Below, piece by piece: positions 33,777-43,800 of a DNA stretch of 64,000 nt; within the stretch, counting starts at the first letter, position 1; every line of letters starts with the position of its first letter. The translations under genes were made by a program, and so were the position numbers. The stretch lies in the NCBI GenBank assembly GCA_023079485.1, contig CM041083.1:65338696-65402695 (forward strand), given 5' to 3'. The stretch comes from Archilochus colubris (lineage: Eukaryota; Chordata; Aves; Apodiformes; Trochilidae). The notes under the pieces were generated by a model. The model saw nothing but the letters and a program-made list of their open reading frames with translations, was not told the DNA's origin and did not search any database.

Positions 33777-36700
33777 TCACTCCCGGACGTAGACCCTGGT
33801 GCAGACGACATCATCGGCGGTCATGGTCTGCAAGGAGCAGCAGCAGCAGGGTCAGGGGCCCACCCGGGACCACCAGAGGTCCGCCCCCCCCCCCCGTGCC
33901 CCCCCTCCCAGCTCACCAGAACCAGCTCCCCGCTGTGGGTCACCTCCCGGGTCCAGGCTGTCCGGGGCCCCTCGCCCTTCAGCAGCCGCTGCTCGCAGAC
34001 CAGTTTGCTGTCACTCACCCACTTGGCCAAACTCTGCGGGGAGGGGGGGGAGGTGATGGAGGGGGAGGGGGGACAGAGACCCACGCAGCCCCACCCCCCA
34101 CTCCTTGCCCGGCTGGAGTGGTCAGAACAGCCCCCGGGAGGAGGGTGATGGAGCCAGATGTGGGTGATGGGGCCAAGGGTGATGGATCCAGATGTGGGTG
34201 ATTGGCCCAGATGTGGGAGATGGGGCCAGAGGTGGGTGATGGAGCCAAGAAGTGGGTGGTGGGGCCAGAGGTGGGTGATGGGGCCAAGGGTGGTGGATCC
34301 AGATGTGAGACATGGGCCCAGAGGTGGGTGATGGAGTCAAGAAGTGGGTGGTGGGGCCAGAGGTGGGTGATGGATCCAGATGTGGGTGATGAGGCAATGG
34401 GAGATGGGGCCAGAGGTGGGTGACGGCCCAGATGTGGGTGATGGCTCCAGATGTGGGTGATGGCTCCAGATGTGGGTGATGGCTCCGTTTGTCCCAGCCC
34501 TGACAGTGTCCCCCAGGGTGTCCCTCACCCAGGTTGGGGTCAGAGCAGTTGTGTGCAGGCTCAGCCCCGTGTGACCCCCACACACACACACACACACCCC
34601 GTGTGACCCCCCCATGTCCCCACCTTGCAGGGCCTCCCGTCCACCGTCTGCTCCTCGAACTCCTCCCCCACCCTGAACCGAATCTCCGTGGTGCGCACGG
34701 GGGTCCCGGTCCGGATGTAGAAGCTCTCCCCCTCCTGCCTGATCTCCACCGCCGGTTTCGCCGCCGCTGCCACCGCGATTTTCCGCAGCATCACGTTCAC
34801 CCCTGGGGTGACAGGGACAAGGACCCCCCCCCCCTGAAACCTCTGAGGTTACCCCCCCACCCCCACCTTGGAGTGGGGACGCCCGGGGCTGTCCCCTCCC
34901 CGTGGGGGTCCTGCGGGGGGGACGACACACCGCACACACACGGTTGGTGACATCCCCCCCCCTCCCCCCGCCCTCAGGGGGACCCCCGGAGCTGCCCCCT
35001 CCCCGTGGTGATTGGGGGGGGGTCCTTGCTTTGCTAGGATCCACACAGACGGTGACACCCCGTGCCACGCGGTCCTGTGTGTCCCCCCGCCCTCGGTGGT
35101 GCCATCCCCGGGGACCCCCAACTCCGCTGCAGGCAGCCCCAGGCCCACATCTGGGCCACATCTGGCTCTGGTTACCTACAGGGGGGGGGGGGGCAATGCC
35201 GGATACGCCCGAGGGAAGGGACGGGGGTAACGGGGCGGGGGGGCTCCCAGCGCGGGGTGACAGCGCGGACAAGACCCCCGGTGACCCGCGTGACCCCCCT
35301 CCCCCCCCGAGGGGTCCCCTCGCTGCACCCCCCACCCCCCCCCGCCAAGGGCAGCTGCAGCTTTGTCCCCGCGGGCAGCTCATCCATCACCTCCCTTTGG
35401 GGACATTGTTCTCTTTGGGGACATTGTTCCCCTCTCACCCCCCACCCCGCCCCGACCGCGACCCTGCCCTGGCCACCCCCCCCTCCCCGAGCCCCCCAGG
35501 GAGGGTCCCTGCTCCAAGGGGCTCCCGACAGCACAGGGGGGGACACAAGGACAGCGCCAACCCCGCAGAGTGGACACGGGTGGGACGTGGGGGGACCGTG
35601 AGAGTGTCCTCGAGGGAGCGGGGGACACACGAGGGGAGACGAAGCTCCCCCCATCCCCACGGGGGACATCACGCGGGGGCCTCTCCGTGTCCTGGGGTCC
35701 CCTCCATGTCCCCCACACCCCGGATGTCGCATTGGGATCCCCCCAGTCATCCCCAGGCCCCCGCACCCCCCCCTCCTCTCCCGCAGACCCCGGGGGTGCC
35801 CGAAGCCCCCAGCCCCCCCGTGATGCTTAAAGTGGGGGGGGGGGGGACACGACACAGGAGGAGAAACAACCCCAAAGGGACCAAACCCTGAGGCGGGGGG
35901 GACACACACGATGCAGACAAATGGAAGCCCCCCCCCCAAATCCCCTACTCCCGGGGGGGTTTCAGCTTCTCCACAGGGCGGGGGGGGGAAAGGAAAGGGC
36001 CCCCCCCCCGTTTTCGCGGTGTGAAAGGGGCTCTGCGGCCAGATTGATTTTCCTGATGAGGTTCCAGGGGGAGGGGAGTTGGGGGGGGGGGGCTGGGGGA
36101 GGGGGCTGACGGGGGTGGGGAGAGGGGGGGCGAAGGCGGGGGGTGGTGAAATCCAAGAAAGTGATAATTATCCTGAAATATTTGTTCCGTATCCCCTAAC
36201 CTGGAAAATATTCCGCTCCCGGCAGCGAGCGGAGGGGTCAGGCGGAGGGGAGCAGCAGGGGGGGTCCCTGCCCAAACCCCCCCCCCCCTTGGGCCACACA
36301 GCCCCCCCCCCGCCTTTCCCTTACACTCCATAGTAGGACCCCCCCCCCAAAAAAAAAATCCCCCTCCTCGCTGCGGGTGGGAGCGGAATTGGGCGGGGGG
36401 GGACACACACCCTGGCTGTGGTTTGCGGGGTGGGGGGGGGACACTGCGGGAGGGAGGACGCAGGTGAAGGCTCCTGGGGGAGCCCGGGGGGGCAGGGAGG
36501 GGATGGGGACCCTGATGGGGGTGGAAGCTGCGCTTGGAAAGGCCACCACGGCGAGGAAACTGAGGCAGGCCGGAGGGGGGGGGGGTCCGCAGGGGGTGTA
36601 TTGTGTGTCCCCCCCCCACCTCCCCGTGCCTCAGTTTCCCCAGAGGACTCTGTGAAAAGGGGGAGAGAGTGTGTGTGGGGGGTCGGATCCGGGCTCTGCG

Positions 36701-36886
36701 ACCCCAACCCCCCAAAAAAAAAGCTGGAGGGGAGTTTGGGGATGGGGAGGGGAGGGGGGGGGTAATGGTGAAGATGGGGGCAGGAACCCCCCCGCTGTGG
36801 GGGGGCTCGGACTCACCCAGCGCTTTCAGCAACTCCTCGAAATTTTCCGAACTTTTCATTTTCCAGTTCCCGGAGAAATTTGGCAT
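33777..36886 (-). CDS. CRABP2: Cellular retinoic acid-binding protein 2
   Basis: Cytosolic carrier that binds all-trans retinoic acid and hands it to nuclear RAR. Exons on the minus strand are 36886-36817, 34802-34624, 34033-33917 and 33827-33777, lengths 70, 179, 117 and 51. This is the four-exon layout of the intracellular lipid-binding family, with matching phases and 138 residues, the same as mammals. [10 protein letters not shown] and the FEELLKALG helix start the beta barrel; [15 protein letters not shown] lies mid-barrel; the C-terminus CTRVYVRE holds the Arg and Tyr that bind the retinoate carboxylate, and the TAWTRE segment supplies the third ligand Arg. K21, R30 and K31, which form the structural nuclear-import patch used by CRABP2, are present. 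Intron 2 has a minisatellite. CRABP1 is the only close alternative; its neighbours (ISG20L2, METTL25B) identify CRABP2. Confidence 0.97.
34140..34490. repeat. Minisatellite, GGTGATGGAGCCAGATGTG
   Basis: About 19-20-base units (GGGTGATGGGGCCAGAGGTG and variants) in CRABP2 intron 2. The minus-strand open frame of HP-SGP repeats is an artefact. Confidence 0.9.
36150..36225 (-). promoter_or_regulatory. AT-rich island with GATA palindrome in CRABP2 intron 1
   Basis: A 75-base segment of ordinary complexity in a G-rich intron. It contains the palindrome GATAATTATC (36163-36172) and AAATATTTG. It may be a conserved regulatory element about 700 bases inside the gene; function is unproven. Confidence 0.3.
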
Positions 36887-37090
36887 CGCGGCTGCCGGGG
36901 GGGGGGTGGGGTGGGGTGGGGTGGAGAGGCAGCGGCTGGTTCGGATTTTGGGGGTTTTGGGGTTTTTTTTTTGGGGGGGGGAGGAGGGGGAGGAACGGAG
37001 CCACCGGCTGCTCTCCCGTCCCGTCCCGTCCCGTCCCGTCCCGCCCGCGTCGGGCGCTTTATGGCCGGGATGGTCCCACCCCCTCCGCCC
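36887..37090 (-). promoter_or_regulatory. CRABP2 promoter and 5' UTR
   Basis: On the minus strand CATAAAGCG (TTTATG at 37058-37063 on the plus strand) is a TATA-like element about 172 bases before the ATG. Repeated CCGTC (GACGG) units lie between it and the gene at about 37016-37042. Start-site placement is inferred. Confidence 0.45.
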
Positions 37091-37749
37091 CCGGCCCCGG
37101 CCCCGCTTAGGGGGGGTGGGGAGTCAGGGAGGGGGTATGTGGGGGGGCTCAGCGCTCACCTGCGGGGTCCTCAGCAGCCCCCCCCAACCCCCCCAGCTCT
37201 GCCTCAAGGGGTGGAGACCCCCCCGTCCCGTCCCGAGCTGCCCGCATCCCCCAATTCTCCGTGACCCCAATAATCCGCTCGCCCCCCCCCTCGAGCTGCC
37301 CTCAACCCCCCAATCTTACTGCCCCCCCCAATTTGGCTGACTCTCTCCCCCCTCCCTCGCACCCCCCTAGATATCTACATACACCAAATGGCCCCCACCC
37401 CACCCCCCGCGCCCCCCAACTCCAGGGACACGCGTGGCCACCCCTGGAAGTGCCACGCACGTGTGTGGGGGTGTGTGTGGGGGGGTTGGGGTCTCTTTGC
37501 CCCTCCCCGAATGGGGTGAAATCCGCGAGAAATGGGGCTGAACCCGAACCCCAAACGAGGGGGTCCCCGGGGGGAGGTCGGGGGGGCAGTGCTGGAAGTG
37601 ACGATTTTGGGGTGAGCTCGAGGTCTCGGCTGCGTTTTGGGGTGCAAAGGCCCCATCGAAGCCACCGTCTGTGTGTCCCCCCCCCCGCACACCCCCCTGG
37701 GCTGTGACTCCAGGAGCCAAATCCCCGCTGATCCCCGGCAGAACAGGAC

Positions 37750-38720
37750 GGGTGACACGGGTGGGACGGGTGACACGGGTGGGACTGGGACTGTCCCCAC
37801 CCCCCCGCGTGCTGGGGACGAGAGGGGACAAGAAGGGGGACCCGGAACCGAGGAGGGGCTGGGGGGGGGGGGAACAGGGGAGGGGGCGACAAGGGATGGG
37901 GATGGGGGGACAAAGGATGGGGACAAGAGAGGGGGGGGACAAAGATGGGGAGGGGGAAGGGGGTGACAAGGGATAGGGAGGGGGGGACAAAGATGGGGAG
38001 GGGGACAGGGACAGAGATGGGGACAGGAGGGGGGGGGAACGGATGGGGGGGGGAACAAGGGACAGGGAGGGGAGAGTGATGGGGACAGGGGAGGGGGCGA
38101 CAAGGGATGGGGACAGAGGAAAGGACAGGAGGGGGGGGGACAAAGATGGGGACAGAGGAGGGGGGGGAACGGATGGGGAGGGGGAGAGGGACAGAGATGG
38201 GGACAGGGGAGGGGGGGCAGGGGATGAGGACAGGGGAGGGGGCGACAAGAGATGGGGGGGGAACAAGGGATGGGGACAAGAGAGGGGGGGGACAAAGATG
38301 GGGACAGGGAAGGGGGCGACAAGGGATGGGGAGGGGGAGAGGGACAGAGATGGGGACAGGAGGGGGGGGAACGGATGGGGGGGGGGAACAAGGGACTGGG
38401 AGGGGACAGAGATGGGGACAGGGGAGGGGGCGACAAGGGATGGGGGGGGGAACAAGGGATGCGGACAAGAGAGGAGGGGGACAAAGATGGGGACAGGGAA
38501 GGGGGCGACAAGGGATGGGGAAGAGACAGAGGTAAGGACAGGAGAGGGGGGGGACAAAGATGGGGACAGAGGAGGGGGGGGAACGGATGGGGAGGGGGAC
38601 AGGGACAGAGATGGGGACAGGGGAGGGGGGGCAGGGGATGAGGACAGGGGAGGGGGCGACAAGGGATGGGGAGGGGGAGAGGGACAGAGATAGGGACAGG
38701 AGGGGGGGGGCAGGGGTTGG
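37750..38720. repeat. Minisatellite, GGGGACAGGGGAGGGGGCGACAAGG
   Basis: Purine-dominated units of 25-40 bases with higher-order copies, between CRABP2 upstream DNA and the ISG20L2 3' end. Open frames of 130-540 codons on both strands are repeat products. Confidence 0.93.
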
Positions 38721-38849
38721 GTTGGGGGAGGGACGGGGACAGGAATGGACCCGGTGGATCCGGATCCCGGCATTTTCCCAGGGTGGGGGACAGGAAAAAA
38801 GCCCCCCCGGGCTGCAGGGAGAGGCAGACGTGAGGCTGTGTCTGCCCCC

Positions 38850-39150
38850 CCCTCCCCCAAATAAACCCTGAGGGGGATGGGAGTTTCCCCCTCACCCCTC
38901 AAACCCCCCCAAAATGAAAGGGGAATGAGGGGGGTGCCCCCAAAAAAACTCTGAAAGGGTTCAGGGGGTTGTGCCCCCCCCCCCCCCCCCAATAAACCCT
39001 AAAGGGGAACAGGGGGGGTTCAGCCCCACAAAATAAACCCCAAAGGGATCAGGGGGGGTTGTGTGTGCCACCCCCCCAAAAAAAAATTAAAGGGGATCCA
39101 GAGTGTGCCCCCCACCCAAATAAACCCTAAAAGGGAGGGTTCAGCCCCAA
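38850..39150. repeat. Degenerate repeat carrying AATAAA units
   Basis: Units of 60-90 bases on CCCCAAATAAACCCTAAAGGG. At least four plus-strand AATAAA hexamers fall near 38860, 38991, 39031 and 39118. No plus-strand gene is known to end here. Confidence 0.7.
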
Positions 39151-39194
39151 AATAACCCCAAAATGAAGGGCCCCACCCCACAGTTCACAAATCA

Positions 39195-40887
39195 CTGCTT
39201 TTAATTGGAAATTCCCCCCCCCCTGTGACACAACTGCCCCTGGGTCACTGTCCCCAAGGGGAGGCCACGGGGTGACACAGCTGGGGGGGGCACAAGGCAC
39301 CATAGGGACATCGGGGTCCCCCCAGAGCCACCCCCTCCTCTGGGGGGCTCCGGGATGGATGGAGAAGTTCTGGGATGATCCAAACGATCCCAGAAGGTCC
39401 CTGAGCTCTGGTTCCTCATCCCTGGGGGGCTTTGGGATGCTCCTGGGGGGGTCCTTCAGCTCCAGGGGGGCTCAGAACGTTCCCTCAGCTCCTCCTGGGG
39501 GGTTCCAGGATGGAGAAGTTCTGGGATGATCCAAACGATCCCAGAAGGTCCCTGAGCTCTGATTCCTCATCCCTGGGGGGGCTTTGGGATGGACCAAAAG
39601 CCCCCCCAGGAACCCCGAGATCCTTCCTGGAGGCTCCAGGATGGATGGGGCAGCTCTGGGATGCTCCAGAGCTCCCTGGAAGTTCCTTTTCCCTGGGGTT
39701 TTCGGGATGCTCCTGGGGGTCCCTCAGCTCCTGCTGCTCCTCCTGGGGGGGGAGGGGGGCTCAGAACGTTCCCTCAGCTCCTCCTGGGGGGCTCCAGGAT
39801 GGATGGAGAAGTTCTGGGATGATCCAAAAAGCCCCAAAAGGCCCCTGGGCTCCGATTCCCCATCTCGGGGGGGCTCCAGGATGCTCCTGGGGGTCCCTCA
39901 GCTCCTGCTGCTCCTCCCAGGGGGGCTCAGAACGTTCCCTCAGCTCCTCCTGGGGGGCTCCAGGATGGATGGAGAAGTTCTGGGATGATCCAAAAGGCCC
40001 CAAAAGGGCCCTGGGCCCTGATTCCTCATCCCTGGGGGGTTTGGGATGCTCCTGGGGGTCCCTCAGCTCCTGCTGCTCCTTCTTTGGGATTCCCAGAATA
40101 GTCGGGAATGTCCCCTCAGAGTGTTCCTCCTGGGGGGCTCCGGGATGGATGGAGAAGCACTGGGATGATCCAAAAAGCCCCAGAAGGCCCCAAAAGGTTC
40201 CTGGGCTCTGGGTCCTTGTCCCTGGGGATCTCTGGGATGGACCAAAAGGCCCCCAGAAACCATCTGCTCCTTCCTGAGGGCTCTGGGATGGATGGAGAAG
40301 TTCTGGGATGATCCAAACGATCCCAAAAGGCCCCTGGGCTCCGATTCCCCATCTCGGGGGGGCTCCAGGGTGCTCCTGGGGGTCCTTCAGCTCCCGCTGC
40401 TCCTCCCAGGGGGGCTCAGGACGTTCCCTCAGCTCCTCCTGGGGGGTTCCAGGATGGATGGAGAAGTCCTGGGATGATCCAAAAAGCCCCAAAAGGCCCC
40501 TGGGCTCCGATTCCCCATCTCGGGGGGGCTCCGGGATGCTCCTGGGGGTCCCTCAGCTCCTGCTGCTCCTCCTGGGGGGGGAGGGGGGCTCAGAACGTTC
40601 CCTCAGCTCCTCCTGGGGGGCTCCAGGATGGATGGAGAAGTTCTGGGATGATCCAAAAAGCCCCAAAAGGCCCCTGGGCTCCGATTCCCCATCTCGGGGG
40701 GGCTCCGGGATGCTCCTGGGGGTCCCTCAGCTCCTGCTGCTCCTCCCAGGGGGGCTCAGGACGTTCCCTCAGCTCCTCCTGGGGGGTTCCAGGATGGATG
40801 GAGAAGTCCTGGGATGATCCAAAAGGCCCCAAAAGGGCCCTGGGCTCTGTCCCTTGTCCCTGGGGGTCTCCAGGGTGGTCCTGAGGG
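39195..40887 (-). other. ISG20L2 3' UTR containing a large tandem repeat
   Basis: The probable poly(A) signal is ATTAAA on the minus strand (TTTAAT at 39200-39205). Between about 39,350 and 40,850 lie nine or so copies of a complex unit of 130-170 bases (CAGGATGGATGGAGAAGTTC ... GGGCTCCGATTCCCCATCTC). The repeat therefore forms most of the mRNA 3' UTR if this end is used. Confidence 0.6.
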
Positions 40888-43800
40888 TCAGTGAGCCCCC
40901 CCCGGGGGGGTTGGGGTCTGCAGGAGGTGCTGCTCCCACTCGGTCTCCACCACTCTGTAGAGCTCCATGGTGGCCTGGGCATCCTCCACCGAGGAGTGAC
41001 CCCCCCGGCCCACCTGGGGACAGGGACACAGCGGGGAAACTGAGGCACGGGCACGGGCTGGGGGTGCTGGGGGGGGGTGTTTGGGGGCGGTTTGTAGGGT
41101 TTGGGGGGAAGTTTGTGGGGTTTGGGGGCTGAGGGGTTTTGGGGGCAGTTTGTTGGGTTTGGGGGGCAGGGGTGACAAGGGGGGGTGACAAGGGGGTGCC
41201 AGGGAGATGACAGAAGGTGACAAGAGGTGACAAGAGGTGCCAGGCGGGGCTTGTGGGGGGTTTGGGTCTGTTCATAGTTTGGGGGCAGTTTGTGGGGTTT
41301 GGGGGGCAGGGGGTGACATGGGGAGGTGACATGGGGAGGTGACAAGAGGGGGTGACAAGGGGGTGGCAGGGGGTGACAGGAGCTGATGGGAGGTGACAGG
41401 AAGTGACAAGAGATGACATGGGGTGCCAGAGGGTGCCAGGGGGGTGACAGGTGACAGGAGATGACAGAAGGTGGCAGGGAGTGACAGGGGGGTGCCAGGA
41501 GGTGACAGGGGTTGCCACAGGGGTGCCAGGTGACAGAAGGTTCCAGGGGGTGCCAAGTGGTTCCAGGGGGGTGCCAGGAGGTGACAAGAGGTGCCAGGGG
41601 GTGCCAGGAGCTGATGGGAGGTACCAGGGGGGTGACAAGTGCCAGGGGGTGCCAGGAGGTGCCAGGGGGTGCCAGGGGGTGGCACGAGATGACAGGAGAT
41701 CCAAGGAAGGTGCCAGGAGGTGCCAGGGGGTGCCAGGGGGTGCCGGGGGACCCAGGAGGTGACAGAAGGTGGCAGGAGATGACAGGAGATCCAAGGAAGG
41801 AGCCAGAGATGCCAGGGGGTGGTGGGAGGTGACACGAGGTGCCAGGGGGTGCCAGGAGGTTACAGGAGCTGATGGGAGGTGCCAGAAGGTGCCAGGAGGT
41901 GCCAGGGAGTGACAGGAGGTGACGGGGGGGTGACAAGCGACAGGCCAGGGGGTGCCAGGAGGTGCCATGGGATGCCAGGGGGATGACAGGAGGTGATGGG
42001 AGGTGACGGGAGTTGCCAGGGGGGTACAGGGGGGTACCAGGGGGTGCCAGGGGGTGACAGGGGGTGACAGGAGGTGACGGGAGGTGCCAGGGGGGTACAG
42101 GGGGGTACCAGGGGGTGATGGGAGGGTACAGGGGGGTACCAGGGGGTGCCAGGGGGTGACAGGGGGTGCCAGGGGGTGACAGGAGGTGATGGGGGGGTGA
42201 CAAGCGACAGGACAGGGGGTGCCAGGAGGTGCCATGGGATGCCAGGGGGTGACAGGGGGAGACAGGGGGGTGGCAGGGGGTGACAGGAGGTGACGGGAGG
42301 TGCCAGGGGGGTACAGGGGGGTACCAGGGGGTGACAGGGGGAGACAGGGGGGTGGCAGGGGGTGACAGGAGGTGACGGGAGGTGCCAGGGGGGGTACAGG
42401 GGGGTACCAGGGGATACTGGGGGGTGGCAGGGGATACCAGGAGGTACCAGGGGGTGGCAGGGGGTGACGGAAGGTGCCAGGGGGGGTACCAGGGGGTGGC
42501 AGTGTCCTGACCTGGATGTCCCTGTGCAGCAGCTCCCGGGTCAGCCTGCGCAGGGCGATTCTCTGTCCCTGGGGGAAGCCCCCCCGGAGGTTGAGCAGGG
42601 GGTTGGTGGCCGTGTCCCGGGTCAGTCCCGGGGGGTGTCGGTACCGCAGGGCCCGGAAATCGTTCTCGATGGCGTGGCCAACAACCACCTTCCCTGCCAG
42701 CAACCCCACGATCTGGGGGGGGCACGGGGGTCAGGAGGCAGCAAACCCCCCCAAAAACGCCTCGAAGATCCCCAAAACACCTCAAATCCCCCACAAAAAC
42801 ACCTCCAAACCCCCCAAAACACCTCAAACACCCCCAAAAATGCTTCAAACACCCCCAAAACACCTCAAACCCCTTCAACCCCCCCAAAAAAACACCTCAA
42901 CCCCCCCAAAACCACCTCAACTCCCCCAAAACACCCCCAAAACCACCCCAATCCCCCCTAAAACACCTCAACTTCCCCAAAATGCCTCAACCCCCCCCAA
43001 AACACCTCAAGAACCCCCAAAAACACCTCAACCCCCCCAAAAGAACCCTCAAACACCCCAAAACCCCCTCAAACACCCCCAAAACACCTCAAGCACCCCC
43101 AAAAACACCTCAAACCTCTTCAACCCCCCAAACACCTCAACCCCCCCCAAAACCACCTCAACTCTCCCAAAACCCCTCAAGCACCCCCCAAAACACCTCA
43201 GACAACCCCAAAACACCTCAAACCACCCCCAAGCCCCTCCAAAACCCCTCAACCTCCCCCCCAAAATGCCTCAAACACCCCCAAAACACCTAAAACCCCC
43301 ATCAAGCACCCCCTCAAATCCCTCCAACCCCCCCAAAACACCTCAAACCCCCCAAAACACCCCAACCCCCCCCAAAACCACCTCAACTCCCCCCAAAACA
43401 CCTCAAGCACCCCCAAACACCTAAAACCCCTCCAAAACACCTCAAACACCCCCAAAACACCTCAACCCCCCAAAAACCCCTCAAACACCTGCAAAACACC
43501 CCAAAACCCCCTCAAGCACCCCCAAAACACCTCAAGCACCCCCAAAAACACCTCAACTCCCCAAAAACACCTAAAATGCCCCCAAAAATGCCTCAAACAC
43601 CCCCAAAAACACCTCAAACCCCTTCAACCTCCCAAAAAAACACCTCAAACTCCCCCAAAACCCCCTCAAGCACCCCCAAAACACCTCAGACCCCTCCCCC
43701 CAAAAAACACCTCAACCCCCAAAACCACCTCAACTCCCCAAAACACCCCCAAAACCACCCCAATCCCCCTAAAACACCTCAACTTCCCAAATACCTCAAC

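Noticed and set aside
38850..39150. Cluster of plus-strand AATAAA as the end of a gene
   Set aside because: The hexamers are part of a local degenerate repeat and no plus-strand exons lead into it.
40590..42887. Minus-strand open frames of 765 and 646 codons
   Set aside because: They read through the intron 2 minisatellite between the true ISG20L2 exons, which are bounded by clear GT-AG sites.
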